Notes under the pieces: generated by a model
The model's database searches: none
What the model saw: only the letters and a program-made list of their open reading frames with translations
What the model was told of the DNA's origin: nothing
Part shown: piece by piece, positions 8,195 through 17,400 of the stretch
How positions within the stretch are numbered: the first letter of the stretch is position 1
Layout: every line of letters begins with the position of its first letter
Position numbers and translations under genes: made by a program
Source: Burkholderia sp. L27(2015)
GTDB taxonomy: Bacteria > Pseudomonadota > Gammaproteobacteria > Burkholderiales > Burkholderiaceae
Direction: 5' to 3'
DNA: 64,000 nucleotides
NCBI RefSeq assembly: GCF_009765705.1
Contig: NZ_LMUX01000017.1
Location: forward strand, 579,516 to 643,515

Positions 8195-8716
8195 ATGAAT
8201 ATGCAGGACGAGTTACTAGAGCATTTGCCGCGTCTGAGGCGCTATGCACGGGCCTTGGTCAGCAATCGCGAGCTCGCGGACGATCTGGTGCAGGATACCG
8301 TCGAGCGCGCCCTCGGTCGACTCTCGCTCTTTAACGCTGGAACCGATATGCGGGCGTGGTTATTTACCGTCATGCATAACGTTTTCGCGAATCAGGTGCG
8401 GAAATCTTCCTCGCGTGCCGTGCATCTGTCGGTCGATGACGAGAGCGCACCGCTGCGCGATCTGGCCACCCAAGGCAACCAGCTTCCTTCGTTGGAGGTC
8501 CGCGACCTCGACTACGCCCTGCAGCGCCTGCCCATTGACCAAAGACAGGTTGTGCTGCTGGTGGGCCTTGAAGAAATGAGCTATGCGGAAGTCGCGCTCG
8601 CGCTCGACGTTCCGATCGGGACGGTCATGTCGCGGCTTTCCCGAGGTCGAGAGCGATTGCGCGCTTTGATGGCAGGCGGATCTGAAACCAGTGCAAAATT
8701 AACGGTGGTCAAATGA
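8195..8716 (+). CDS. ECF-subfamily RNA polymerase sigma factor
   Basis: A 173-residue ECF sigma factor of standard size. Region 2 covers about residues 8-75 (PRLRRYARALVSNRELADDLVQDTVERAL and DMRAWLFTVMHNVFANQVRK), and region 4 about 105-160 (LQRLPIDQRQVVLLVGLEEMSYAEVALALDVPIGTVMSRLSRGRERLR). It forms an operon with a membrane anti-sigma gene whose ATG overlaps its stop (ATGA). Identical promoter elements upstream and on the divergent side suggest autoregulation. The inducing envelope or oxidative signal cannot be read from sequence. Confidence 0.95.
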   Translation: MNMQDELLEHLPRLRRYARALVSNRELADDLVQDTVERALGRLSLFNAGTDMRAWLFTVMHNVFANQVRKSSSRAVHLSVDDESAPLRDLATQGNQLPSLEVRDLDYALQRLPIDQRQVVLLVGLEEMSYAEVALALDVPIGTVMSRLSRGRERLRALMAGGSETSAKLTVVK

Positions 8717-9585
8717 ACGAACCGCGCTCCTCGATTAGCGATCAAGAAATACACGCTTATGTCGATGGCACCCTCCCCGAAGAGCGGCGCGAACTTGTCG
8801 ACGAGATGCTGGAAAAAGACCCCGCGCTCGCCGCCACGGTCAGCGATTATTTTTCGCTCAACAACCTGTTGCACGACCGATACGACCGCGTGCTCAGCGA
8901 ACCTGTGCCTGCACGGCTCAAACCCAAGGTGCATCGCTCGTGGTGGCGCAAAGCCGCCAACTGGCCGCAGTTTGCCGGCATGGCAGCCACCTTGGCGATG
9001 GGCATCGGTGTGGGCGTAGGCTACAGCGCGTTGCAGCACCACGGCGATGAGTGGGCCGGGCGCGGCGCCGACACCGGCAATTTCACGCCGGCGAAATATA
9101 CCGACAATGTGACCAACTTCGCCCAGCAGGCTGCGGTCGCGCACGTCGTCTATAGCCCCGATACCCAGCACCCGGTCGAAATTGGCCGCGACCATGAGCA
9201 GGAGCTGGTGAGCTGGCTATCGGGAAGAATCGGCATGAACATCAAACCGCCTTCGTTGGCGGGTAGCGGCTTCCAGCTGATCGGCGGTCGCTTGTTGCCA
9301 GGCACCGATGGGCCGATCGCGCAATTCATGTACAACGACGCGCGCGGCGAGCGCATCACGCTGTGCATCTCGCGCAGGAAGGTGGCGACCAACACGACCG
9401 CGTTCCGCTTGTACCAGGACGGTCCGGTCAATGTGTTCTATTGGGTCGACGGCGATATCGGCTATGCGGTTTCGGGCGGTATTGATCGCAATGCCCTGCT
9501 GGGTATCTCGCACGATGTGTATGCGCAACTGACCGACGTGGTGAATAGCAACGGCCCCGCCAGCAGCAACGTCGCGACGCAATAG
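8713..9585 (+). CDS. Transmembrane anti-sigma factor
   Basis: A 290-residue protein translationally coupled to the ECF gene. The N-terminal anti-sigma domain (residues 1-60) has SDQEIHAYVDGTLPEERRELVDEML. One membrane helix lies around residues 90-112 (FAGMAATLAMGIGVGVGYSAL) and a periplasmic domain of about 170 residues ends with the FYWVDGDIGYAVSGGIDRNALL block usual in Burkholderia-type anti-sigma proteins. No CHCC zinc motif is visible, so redox sensing through bound zinc is unlikely. It should hold the sigma factor at the membrane until a signal is received. Confidence 0.88.
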   Translation: MNEPRSSISDQEIHAYVDGTLPEERRELVDEMLEKDPALAATVSDYFSLNNLLHDRYDRVLSEPVPARLKPKVHRSWWRKAANWPQFAGMAATLAMGIGVGVGYSALQHHGDEWAGRGADTGNFTPAKYTDNVTNFAQQAAVAHVVYSPDTQHPVEIGRDHEQELVSWLSGRIGMNIKPPSLAGSGFQLIGGRLLPGTDGPIAQFMYNDARGERITLCISRRKVATNTTAFRLYQDGPVNVFYWVDGDIGYAVSGGIDRNALLGISHDVYAQLTDVVNSNGPASSNVATQ

Positions 9586-9647
9586 GCACGCCGCCGGAGA
9601 AACAATTCGTAATAAACAATCAGTAATATTGGTGTTAGCGATATCAT

Positions 9648-9679
9648 GGAATACCCTAATCTGGTCGGTGTATACCCTA
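9648..9679 (+). promoter_or_regulatory. Possible ECF-type promoter with an 8-bp direct repeat
   Basis: GGAATA (9648-9653), 16-bp spacer, then GTATAC (9670-9675), sharing the -35 and spacing of the two ECF promoters at 7.9-8.1 kb but only the GT of the -10. ATACCCTA occurs at 9651-9658 and 9672-9679, exactly 21 bp apart, so a dimer could bind one DNA face over both boxes. It lies 34 bp upstream of the small exported protein gene. Confidence 0.4.
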
Positions 9680-9712
9680 GTGTGAGTTACACAAACTACT
9701 TTAGGATCCGCC

Positions 9713-9970
9713 ATGAAGAAAATCGCTCTGCTTTTGCTCTCCGCCGCCGCTCTGAATTCGACGCTGGCATTTTCACAAGAGGAAACCCGCGCCGAGGTTT
9801 ATCAGCAACTGGTCGCATCGGAAAAAGCCACGCAAGACTCTAATTGCTACACCGACTCGAGCTATCCGGGCATGACCTTGTCTTGCAAAATGCACGCTGA
9901 TGAAGAAGCGCAAAAAGGTGGCAATTCGGCTTTGGCAAGTACGTCGACGAACAATCCGCAACAGAATTGA
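9713..9970 (+). CDS. Small exported protein, DUF4148-like
   Basis: 85 residues with a clear signal peptide (MKKIALLLLSAAALNSTLAFS). The mature part contains ETRAEVYQQLVASEKA, which resembles the start of DUF4148 proteins common in Burkholderiaceae, then two cysteines (Cys44 and Cys58 approximately) that could form a disulphide, and a Ser/Asn/Gln-rich tail. Function of DUF4148 is not known. It follows the sigma/anti-sigma operon and may belong to its regulon because of the upstream GGAATA-N16-GT element. Confidence 0.7.
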   Translation: MKKIALLLLSAAALNSTLAFSQEETRAEVYQQLVASEKATQDSNCYTDSSYPGMTLSCKMHADEEAQKGGNSALASTSTNNPQQN

Positions 9971-10069
9971 AACGTAGCGGCCGCCGGTAACGTAACAGAC
10001 GCAACGAACGCAACGAGCCACGGGGTCTCCCGGGCTAAGCGCAAGGCCGTAAGATCGTACGGCACGCGC

Positions 10070-12277
10070 TCACGCCCGATGCTCGGCCAGCGCCCCCGCG
10101 ATCGCTTCGACTAAATGCTCGGGCGAGCACGGCTTTTCGAGTACGCGAAACCCCGCTTGCATCGCCAAGCCCAGCTCCTTGGCGTAGCCCGTCACGAGGA
10201 TCACCGGCAGCCCTGGAAAATCGCGGGTTACCATCGCTGCGAACGCGATGCCGTCGAGTGCACCGGGCATCGCCACATCGGATAGCACCAGATTGAAGTG
10301 ACCGCGCGCCAACTGTTCCAGCCCGCGCGAGGCGTCACACGCCAATTCGACCTCGTAACCGAAGGTCTCCAGAACTGCGCGCGTCGCCTCGGCCAATTCA
10401 ATGTTGTCCTCGACATATAAAATACGCGCCGGCGCCGACTGTCCAATCGCGGCGGAAGCGGCGGCCGTGACCGACCCCGCCTCGGACAGCGCGACCGGAA
10501 ACAACATTGAAACCCGAGTGCCTTCGCCCAGCACGCTGCTGATTCGGGCACTCCCACCGAGCTGGGTGCAAAAGCCGTAGACTTGGCTCAAGCCCAGGCC
10601 CGTTCCCTTGCCGAACTCCTTGGTCGTGAAGAAGGGCTCGAATACCTTTTCCAGGATCTCGGGCGCGATGCCCTCACCCGAATCGCTGACCTCGATACAG
10701 ACATACGGTTTCGGCGGCCGGCCGTCGAGCGACGCGCCGCTGTCAAGAAACGCTTCGATCATCAGCTTGCCGCCATTAGGCATTGCGTCGGAGGCATTCA
10801 CCGCAAGATTGACCAGCGCCAGCTCGAGCTCGAAGGTATCCGCGCTGATCGGCGGCAAACCGGCCGGCACCTTGAGTTCGGTGCGCACGTAGGTCGGTAC
10901 GGCCGACGAAATGAAAGACATGGCCGCGGGCAACCAGGCATCCAGATAAATTCGCTCCGGATGATGGGGTTTGGAACGCGAGAAAGCCAGCAACCGGCCG
11001 GTCAGGTGGCTACCCGCCTTCACGCTACGTTGGATGGCGGCGACTTCGCTCACGTCGTTACCGATGCCCATACGCCTTTGCAACAGGTAGAGGTTGTTGG
11101 AGATCACGCCCAGCAGGTTGTTGACATCGTGAGCCACGCCGCCGGTAAAGCGGCCGAGCGCTTCCAGCCGCAGGCTGCGCGCGGCCTGTTGCTGCGCCAG
11201 CCGCACCTCGGTGACGGCAGATTCGACTTCGCGCCTGAGCGTGACGTTGGCCGACACGATCTTTTGATTCGCCTCTTCCAACGCCTTGCCCACCAGATCG
11301 ACCTCAATCAGACCGGAACGGGCATATTCAATCTCCCGGCCCTCGGCAAGCGCACCGGCCACATCCTGAAGCCGTACGATAGGTTGAATTAACCGGCGCC
11401 CGATGACCAGTGCGGCCAGAATCGTCAGCAACAGGAAGCCGATCGTAATAGCGCTGGAATAGGCCACCGCTGTCGGGATGCCTTGGTTGAGAACGCGGTC
11501 CGGCACTGCGATGACGATCGTCCAGCCCGACTCCGGTGTCCGGTCGAAAAACGCCGTGGATTTCACGCCTTCGCGGGTACGGCTGTGTGTGTAACCCTGG
11601 GAAGTGCGCTGAATCAATGAGGCGAAATCATCGCTTACCCGCTGCCCGCGCCACTGATCGGAATTGGGCTGTCGCGCAACGACCAAGCCGTTTTGATCGA
11701 CGATAGAGCCCACCCATCCATCGGGTAAGCGCTGATCAAGCAAAACCTGGTCGAAATCCTTCGGGCTCATCGCCAAAAACAGATTGAACACAGGGCCGTT
11801 GGGTCCTGCGGGTCGGATCGCCCGATATACCGTAACGGCGGCCGCATGGCTCGCCGGCTTGACAAACAAGCCGGAAATGTACGAACCGGATTGTGCAAAC
11901 GGCAGCTCCGGATGACCATGCAGTGGGGCTGCCGTAGCGGGAGAAGCTAAGGAGGTATCCACGTAGCGCTGCTGCGCGTCGCTCAAAAATACCCAGTCTG
12001 GAGTGCCGGCCACGGCGCCCTGAGCCTCACGCGCGAATGTCGCGAAATCGAGCGTCGCGAGCGAACTCGACTGGGCCAGCGTCTTGATCACCGCGTCACG
12101 CTGGCGAAATTCTCGCTCGACCACCAAGGTCAAAGCCCGGGTCGTTTCTCGCAATGCGTCGCGCGATGCTTGTTGTTCACGCTGATAGGTGGTTGCAATA
12201 GCCCATCCCGTTGAAGCCAGCGCCGGCGCCAACACCACCAGCGCGAGCCAAACGAAACGGTTGCGTATCGACGCCAT
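10070..12277 (-). CDS. Hybrid sensor histidine kinase with C-terminal receiver
   Basis: 735 residues. A membrane helix near 8-28 ([20 protein letters not shown]) and a second near 275-297 ([17 protein letters not shown]) bracket a periplasmic Cache-like sensor domain. A HAMP region and coiled coil follow. The phospho-acceptor His lies in [14 protein letters not shown] (about 382), the ATP-binding domain carries [10 protein letters not shown] and [11 protein letters not shown], and a receiver domain occupies about 615-735 (ILYVEDN, phospho-Asp in VLSDVAMPG, conserved Lys in VLEKPCSPE). The variant AHDVNN H-box is of the NtrB/HisKA type. No separate response regulator is adjacent, so output is unknown. 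Confidence 0.92.
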   Translation of the reverse strand: MASIRNRFVWLALVVLAPALASTGWAIATTYQREQQASRDALRETTRALTLVVEREFRQRDAVIKTLAQSSSLATLDFATFAREAQGAVAGTPDWVFLSDAQQRYVDTSLASPATAAPLHGHPELPFAQSGSYISGLFVKPASHAAAVTVYRAIRPAGPNGPVFNLFLAMSPKDFDQVLLDQRLPDGWVGSIVDQNGLVVARQPNSDQWRGQRVSDDFASLIQRTSQGYTHSRTREGVKSTAFFDRTPESGWTIVIAVPDRVLNQGIPTAVAYSSAITIGFLLLTILAALVIGRRLIQPIVRLQDVAGALAEGREIEYARSGLIEVDLVGKALEEANQKIVSANVTLRREVESAVTEVRLAQQQAARSLRLEALGRFTGGVAHDVNNLLGVISNNLYLLQRRMGIGNDVSEVAAIQRSVKAGSHLTGRLLAFSRSKPHHPERIYLDAWLPAAMSFISSAVPTYVRTELKVPAGLPPISADTFELELALVNLAVNASDAMPNGGKLMIEAFLDSGASLDGRPPKPYVCIEVSDSGEGIAPEILEKVFEPFFTTKEFGKGTGLGLSQVYGFCTQLGGSARISSVLGEGTRVSMLFPVALSEAGSVTAAASAAIGQSAPARILYVEDNIELAEATRAVLETFGYEVELACDASRGLEQLARGHFNLVLSDVAMPGALDGIAFAAMVTRDFPGLPVILVTGYAKELGLAMQAGFRVLEKPCSPEHLVEAIAGALAEHRA

Positions 12278-12630
12278 GTGTTCATCCCGCTATTGATTTC
12301 GACGATAGGCGTCGACCATGAGAGTTGCATCGGGGACGGCAGCTAAGACGGCAACCAAACCCTCTTCCTTGTATTCGACCAGATACGAAAAAATAATTAA
12401 TACAAATAAACTAAATATAATAAAAATTACGTAAATATTCTTTCTGCGCTGAAAGTAGGAAGATGATGAAGCGCTCGCGGGATGGGAATCGCCGGGACTA
12501 TGCGCACCGACGACACTGTACCGACAATTGATCGGAAAATTGTACATGTACTGTATCGGTCACAGCTCGTACAGTAAGACGCAATCGGAACCCGCCCACT
12601 TCTTGGCGACCGCAACGGATCGATTCCCCT
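12278..12630. other. AT-rich divergent intergenic region with CTGTAC-type boxes
   Basis: 353 bp between the divergent kinase and LysE genes. 12380-12440 is strikingly AT-rich against the surroundings. ACTGTAC (12515-12521), ACTGTAT (12550-12556) and GTACAGT (12569-12575), plus a GTACATGTAC palindrome (12542-12551 region), form inverted repeats near the LysE start. Similar boxes are bound by MocR/GntR-type regulators, but no such gene is nearby. An 85-codon minus-strand frame here (12290-12547) has no support as a gene. Confidence 0.4.
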
Positions 12631-13254
12631 ATGCCAGCAGCCCTGCTCCCCGCCCTCTTGTTCGCGCTCGTCTCGTCGGTCACGCCCGGACCAAACAACA
12701 CCATGTTGCTGTCTTCCGGCATCAACTTTGGCTTTCGCCGCACATTACCCCATATGCTGGGCATTTCATGCGGATTTACCATCATGATGCTGGCGGTCGG
12801 GATGGGATTGGGCCAATTGTTCGAACGCGTGCCGGCACTGTACACCGCAATGGAAGTGCTCAGCGTGACCTACCTCGCCTATCTGGCGTGGAAAATAGCC
12901 GCATCTGGCGCACCCAAGCTAAAGCCAGCGGATCACCGTCCGCTGACCTGGTTGCAGGCTGCGCTATTCCAGTGGGTCAACCCCAAAGCCTGGGTCATGG
13001 CGCTCACTGGCGCCACCACCTTTCATTTGCACGAGGACCCACGCATCAGCGCGGTCATGCTGGCGATCGCGTTCGGTCTGGTCAACTTCCCGTCGGTGAG
13101 CGTGTGGGTCGCCTTTGGCTCGACATTGCGCCGCGTGCTGGCGCAACCGCGCGTGTTGACACTGTTCAACTGGTCGATGGCGGCGCTACTCATGGCATCG
13201 GTGATGCCCACCGTGATCGCCTTGTTGCGCGCGGCGCGTTCAGCGCTCCACTAA
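12631..13254 (+). CDS. LysE/RhtB-family amino acid exporter
   Basis: A 207-residue inner-membrane protein with six predicted helices, the normal size for this family. The hallmark [16 protein letters not shown] lies at about residues 10-25, followed by [30 protein letters not shown], and [18 protein letters not shown] at about 110-128. Members export amino acids or homoserine-lactone-like compounds by proton antiport; the substrate here is not predictable. It ends convergently with the chemoreceptor gene, overlapping by 4 bp. CTGTAC-type boxes upstream may bind its regulator. Confidence 0.9.
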   Translation: MPAALLPALLFALVSSVTPGPNNTMLLSSGINFGFRRTLPHMLGISCGFTIMMLAVGMGLGQLFERVPALYTAMEVLSVTYLAYLAWKIAASGAPKLKPADHRPLTWLQAALFQWVNPKAWVMALTGATTFHLHEDPRISAVMLAIAFGLVNFPSVSVWVAFGSTLRRVLAQPRVLTLFNWSMAALLMASVMPTVIALLRAARSALH

Positions 13255-14846
13255 ACGCGTCTATCGCGCGTGGCACGTGCTTCAGGTTCGAACTGGAATA
13301 TCTCGACTGCGGAGCGCAAAGCCTGCGCCTGATGCTCTAGCGAAGCCGCGGCCGCCGCGGCCTGCTCGACCAGTGCCGCGTTTTGCTGAGTCACTTCATC
13401 CATCTGCGTCACAGCGCGCCCCACCTGATCGATGCCAGTGCTCTGCTCTTCGGAAGCGGCGGCGATCTCGCCCATGATGTCGGTCACTCGCTGGACTGCA
13501 CTGATGATGTCGCGCATCGTCTGGCCCGCCTCCTGCGCCAGCGACGAACCGTTCGTGACGCGCTCTACCGATGTCAGGATCAACCCTTTGATTTCCTTGG
13601 CGGCACTCGACGAGCGTTGGGCCAGGCTACGCACCTCGGCCGCAACCACCGCGAAGCCGCGGCCCTCCTCACCCGCTCGGGCAGCTTCCACCGCGGCGTT
13701 CAACGCAAGAATGTTGGTCTGGAACGCAATCCCTTCGATAATGCCGATGATGTCGGCAATCTTGGCCGAGCTGTCGTTGATCTCGCCCATCGTGCCAACC
13801 ACCCGGCCCACCACATCGCTGCCGCGATTGGCGATCTCCGAGGCGTTCGCTGCGAGGGTGCTCGCCTGCCGCGCATTGTCTGCGTTCTGGCGTACGGTGC
13901 CGGTCAATTCTTCCATGCTGGCAGCGGTTTCTTCGAGCGATGCCGCCTGTTCCTCGGTCCGGCTCGACAGGTCGGCGTTGCCCGCTGCGATTTGTTTGGT
14001 GGCCGCTCCAATCGATTCGGTACCGCTGCGTACAGTGCTCACCGTCTCGATCAAGCTCGCACGCATGCGAGACAGGCCGGCGAGCAGCAGGCCCATTTCG
14101 TCGCTCGACTTCACGACGACTTTCTCGCGCAGATCGCCCTGGGCAATCCGGTCAAAATGACCCAACGCGTAAGCGATCGGGCCGCCTATCGCGCGGCGCA
14201 GCGAAAACCAGCTGTAGGCGGAGAGCAGCACCCCGGCCAAAATCATGGCGACACACGCCATGCTCAGCGTCGTGGACGTGTCTTGAGCGCGCGTATAGCC
14301 GCGCTCGCCAAGCTCGCCCTGGTACTTCTTCAAGGCGTCGTCGCTAACCGTCATCACGCCATAAACCGGCGTCAGGCGGGTCGCCGCGTCGACGATGGCA
14401 GCGTGATTGGCGCCTCTGATCGCCGCGATGTAGGCATCGATGGCGCTTTGCATGTCGTGACGTTTGGCGGTGGTATCTTGCGCCAGATGGTCTTCAACGG
14501 CATCGCGCGGTAACGCGAGGTATCTGTTCCACGCCGCATCCGAATCGACGCGAAATCCGTGCGCGCGGGTGAGTGTATCTGGCGTCTTGGGGTCTTCGGG
14601 CGCAAGCGCTGCCCGGTCCAGCGCCATGCGTTCGCGCGCCACGAAAATTTCCATGTTCCCGACGGCGACAGCGCTTGGCAATTGCACCGCATACGTTTGA
14701 CGATCGGCCTCGTTGCTGCGGCGCATGCCGAGCAGACCCAGTACGCCGATGACGATCATCAACGCGGCCATGAAGCTCATGCTCAAGCCCAGCCGAGCTT
14801 TGATCGTCAGTGTTGCCCTAGGCGCTCCGATCGAATCGCTATTCAT
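13251..14846 (-). CDS. Methyl-accepting chemotaxis protein
   Basis: 531 residues. A membrane helix near 19-43 ([19 protein letters not shown]), a periplasmic four-helix-bundle ligand domain of about 150 residues, a second helix near 193-213 ([19 protein letters not shown]), a HAMP domain, and a signalling domain with the conserved hairpin tip [20 protein letters not shown] at about 390-410. Methylation helices flank the tip. It signals to CheA/CheW encoded elsewhere. The final residues ([10 protein letters not shown]) are not a typical CheR-docking pentapeptide. Its 5' leader contains a structured element (14954-15046). Confidence 0.93.
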   Translation of the reverse strand: MNSDSIGAPRATLTIKARLGLSMSFMAALMIVIGVLGLLGMRRSNEADRQTYAVQLPSAVAVGNMEIFVARERMALDRAALAPEDPKTPDTLTRAHGFRVDSDAAWNRYLALPRDAVEDHLAQDTTAKRHDMQSAIDAYIAAIRGANHAAIVDAATRLTPVYGVMTVSDDALKKYQGELGERGYTRAQDTSTTLSMACVAMILAGVLLSAYSWFSLRRAIGGPIAYALGHFDRIAQGDLREKVVVKSSDEMGLLLAGLSRMRASLIETVSTVRSGTESIGAATKQIAAGNADLSSRTEEQAASLEETAASMEELTGTVRQNADNARQASTLAANASEIANRGSDVVGRVVGTMGEINDSSAKIADIIGIIEGIAFQTNILALNAAVEAARAGEEGRGFAVVAAEVRSLAQRSSSAAKEIKGLILTSVERVTNGSSLAQEAGQTMRDIISAVQRVTDIMGEIAAASEEQSTGIDQVGRAVTQMDEVTQQNAALVEQAAAAAASLEHQAQALRSAVEIFQFEPEARATRDRRV

Positions 14847-14953
14847 GCGTTTGTCTCCTCAGACGATCTGGCCCGGTATCCGGACTTTAGTTATTCTTAT
14901 TATTACGGCCGATCGGATTCAAACTGAAGGAAAAACGGAAAAGGGAAAACCCC

Positions 14954-15046
14954 CATTGCTGCGAAGCAATGAGGTAAGCCAGATGTGCAAAAGCGCCGGG
15001 ATGTCCCGACGCTTTGCGTCCTGCTCTAGTCTGTACCGGGCTTACC
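14954..15046 (-). ncRNA. Structured leader upstream of the chemoreceptor; c-di-GMP-I riboswitch-like
   Basis: Read on the minus strand, GGTAAGCC (15046-15039) pairs with GGCTTACC (14980-14973), closing a region that contains a strong hairpin (AAAGCG-CGGGA arms, 15015-14990). A separate hairpin, CATTGCT-TCGC-AGCAATG (14971-14954), follows at once and is trailed by GGGGGTTTT, as an intrinsic terminator would be. The arrangement AGGGTAAGCC-N16-AGGACGCAAAGC-xxCGGG resembles the conserved core of GEMM/c-di-GMP-I aptamers, which often precede chemoreceptor genes. The stem that should carry a GNRA loop is poor here. Alternatively these are just terminators of the upstream ABC operon. Confidence 0.35.
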
Positions 15047-15145
15047 CTAATGCCAGTCGCGGGGTTTAGCGTCGCGAGCTACTGCTGGACGAGCGCGGAT
15101 TGCGCTCCGCCCCCCCGGTCGCCCGCCCCAGCACTAAAGCCTACA

Positions 15146-15940
15146 TCAACCCTTGGTCACACTAGCCGGCAAATCGACGCCGTGATATTTCTTATAGATG
15201 GCGTTGAGATTGCCGTTCTTCTGATTCGTGCTCACCCAGTTATTGACCCATTCCTTGAGTTTCGGCTGGTCTTTATTCATCGCGATACCAAGGTCGAAGT
15301 CCTTCTGCGCAAACTTCAGTTCCAGGTTGCGACCGGGCGCGCGCTTGATCATTTCGCTCAAGTTGGACGGCGTGCTCGAGAAGATATCGATCTGCCCCGT
15401 GACCATCGAAGTGATCAGCGTGGCATCGTCTTCGTAACGCTGGATCTGCGCGCCCTTGGCCATTTGCGTGGTAATCGTATCGTTGACGGTGGCGCGAGTC
15501 AGGCCGATCGTCTTGCCCGCAAGGTCCGGATAACCGGTGATCTTGATATTCTTCGGCGCACCCACAATGATCGAGATGATCGCGTAGGGTATGGAGAAGT
15601 CGACAACCTGCGCGCGCTCAGGGGTGATCGACAAGTCGGCGATCACCAGATCGGCACGCTGCGCCTGCAAGGTTGGAACGCGTGCCGCATTGGTGATCTG
15701 CACCAGTTCGAGTTTTACGCCCAGGTCCTTGGCCAACAGTGCCGCGGTGTCGACATCGGAGCCTGCCGGCTGCAGGTTGGCATCGGCGTAGCTGAACAAA
15801 GGCGTGCCCATCGCGATCGCGACCCGAATCTTGCCGGCCTTCTTGATATCGTCGAGCTGGTCGGCCATTACGGCTTGAGCGGTGCCTGCCAGCAACAACG
15901 CTGCCACGCAGCTGCGCATGAAGAATTGGTTCAGTTTCAA
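15146..15940 (-). CDS. Periplasmic binding protein of an amino-acid-type ABC importer
   Basis: 264 residues with a signal peptide (cleavage near AQAVMA) and a family 3 solute-binding fold. The carboxylate-binding Arg109 in SITPERAQVVDFS is present. The Asp that binds the ligand alpha-amino group in GlnH/HisJ-type proteins (HDTPN in GlnH) is replaced by Ser189 (FSSTPSNL). That suggests a carboxylate ligand without an alpha-amino group; the neighbours are uronate genes. It is the last gene of the set (regulated operator 18302-18319, two permeases, ATPase, this gene). Confidence 0.9.
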   Translation of the reverse strand: MKLNQFFMRSCVAALLLAGTAQAVMADQLDDIKKAGKIRVAIAMGTPLFSYADANLQPAGSDVDTAALLAKDLGVKLELVQITNAARVPTLQAQRADLVIADLSITPERAQVVDFSIPYAIISIIVGAPKNIKITGYPDLAGKTIGLTRATVNDTITTQMAKGAQIQRYEDDATLITSMVTGQIDIFSSTPSNLSEMIKRAPGRNLELKFAQKDFDLGIAMNKDQPKLKEWVNNWVSTNQKNGNLNAIYKKYHGVDLPASVTKG

Positions 15941-16034
15941 AGCTGTCTCCTCTTTTATAGTAAGTCCGCACGCGCTTGGGCGAGCGGACCGGATTGCGGC
16001 CTGCTGGGTTGCTTTTTTTAAGGCTTGCTTCCCA

Positions 16035-16763
16035 TTACAGGCCGTTGTTGAGAAACGCGTGTAGCTCGGGGGTTTGCGGATTGTCGAGCATACTACCGTC
16101 GCCCACTTCCCAAACCTTACCTTGATGCATATAGATAATGCGATCCGCCATGCGCTTGGCGAACGCCATTTCGTGGGTCACCAGCAGCATGGTCATACCG
16201 TCCGCCGCGAGATCCTCCATGACGCGCAGCACTTCACCCGTGAGTTGCGGGTCCAGCGCCGAGGTGACCTCATCGAACAGCATGACCTTGGGCGACATCG
16301 CCAGCGAACGCGCTATCGCCACGCGTTGTTGCTGACCGCCTGAGAGTTGCTCCGGATAGGCATCCGCTTTCTGCGCCAACCCCACTTGCTCGAGCACCGC
16401 GAGCGCCACGCGGCGTGCCTCGTCGCGCGTCTTTTTCTTGACGTGACGCAGGGCCAGCACGATGTTCTCCTCCACCGTCAGGTGGGCGAACAGGTTATAG
16501 CTTTGGAATACGATGCCCACTTCGAGGCGCAGTTGATGAAGGTCGACCTTCGGGTCGTCGACCCGAATGCCGCACACTTCGATCGTGCCTTCATCGATCG
16601 TCTCGAGGCGGTCGATGCAGCGCAGCGCCGTGCTCTTGCCTGAGCCGCTCGCGCCTATCACGGCGATCATCTCGCCCTTGGCGACTTCAAACGACACACC
16701 CTTCAATACCGGGTTCGAGCCGAAGCTCTTATACACCTCGTCGAGCTTAACGATTGCCGACAT
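16035..16763 (-). CDS. ABC transporter ATP-binding protein, polar amino acid type
   Basis: 242 residues from the ATG at 16763 (MSAIVKLDEVYKSFG); a longer frame to 16904 runs into the permease gene and has no support. Walker A GASGSGKST (about 36-44), Q-loop VFQSYNLFAHLT, signature LSGGQQQR, Walker B VMLFDEVTSALDP and switch His in LVTHEM are all intact, so it should hydrolyse ATP and power import. It overlaps the end of the upstream permease gene by 17 bp, indicating translational coupling. Closest known type is GlnQ/HisP. Confidence 0.93.
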   Translation of the reverse strand: MSAIVKLDEVYKSFGSNPVLKGVSFEVAKGEMIAVIGASGSGKSTALRCIDRLETIDEGTIEVCGIRVDDPKVDLHQLRLEVGIVFQSYNLFAHLTVEENIVLALRHVKKKTRDEARRVALAVLEQVGLAQKADAYPEQLSGGQQQRVAIARSLAMSPKVMLFDEVTSALDPQLTGEVLRVMEDLAADGMTMLLVTHEMAFAKRMADRIIYMHQGKVWEVGDGSMLDNPQTPELHAFLNNGL

Positions 16764-17400
16764 TGAGCTTGCTCTCCATCGATTGGCTCCAGCGCGATAG
16801 CGGGTAGCACAATATGAAATAAAAGGCCCCAACCAGTCCGAACACGAGGAATGGCTGAAAAATGGAGTTATCGATGATCTGCCCGGCGCGCGTGAGCTCG
16901 ACAAAACCGATCACCGACGCCAGTGAGGTCATCTTGATCACCTGGACCAGGAAGCCGACCGTCGGCGGCAACGCCAAGCGCATGGCCTGGGGAATGATCA
17001 CGAGCCGCAGCGTCTGCCAGCGGCTCAGCGACAAGCATTCCGCCGCCTCCCACTGTGGCTTGGGCATGGCCTCGACGCAGCCGCGCCAGATGTCGCCCAG
17101 GTAAGCGCTGGTGTAGACCATCAACGCCATCCCGGCCGCCACCAACGCCGGCACCTGGAACCCATACACCGACAGGCCGAAATAAACGATGAACAACAGG
17201 ATCAGCAGCGGTATGCCCTGGATCGCTTCGATATAGACCAGCGCCGTGCGACGTAACCACCGGCGCTGCGAGATGCGCGCCAGCATGATGCCGAACCCGC
17301 CGATGCTGCCCAGCACGAACGCGAGGGCCGACAGCACCAGCGTCCACCAGATCGACTGCACCAGGTAAAGCAGGTGCGCCGTAGTAAAGCCGCCGATCAT
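16747..17400 (-). CDS. ABC transporter permease, HisM/GlnP type
   Basis: A 217-residue integral membrane protein with about five helices. The N-terminal HLLYLVQSIWWTLVLSALAF and the EAA loop AAECLSLSRWQTLRLVIIPQAMRLALPP (about 128-155) are typical of polar amino acid permeases; this loop contacts the ATPase. It pairs with the second permease at 17397-18146, overlapping by 4 bp, to form the heterodimeric channel. No anomalies. Confidence 0.92.
   Translation of the reverse strand: MIGGFTTAHLLYLVQSIWWTLVLSALAFVLGSIGGFGIMLARISQRRWLRRTALVYIEAIQGIPLLILLFIVYFGLSVYGFQVPALVAAGMALMVYTSAYLGDIWRGCVEAMPKPQWEAAECLSLSRWQTLRLVIIPQAMRLALPPTVGFLVQVIKMTSLASVIGFVELTRAGQIIDNSIFQPFLVFGLVGAFYFILCYPLSRWSQSMESKLNVGNR

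Noticed and set aside
12290-12547. Minus-strand 85-codon frame with a hydrophobic segment
   Set aside because: The hydrophobic run comes from the AT-rich intergenic tract; no ribosome site and no similarity recognised.
13383-14513. Long plus-strand frame of 376 codons
   Set aside because: It is antisense to the chemoreceptor gene, whose domains are complete; its His/Arg/Ala-rich composition is typical of a shadow frame.
15014-16021. Plus-strand frame of 335 codons
   Set aside because: Antisense to the ABC binding protein; composition is shadow-like and no family motif is visible.
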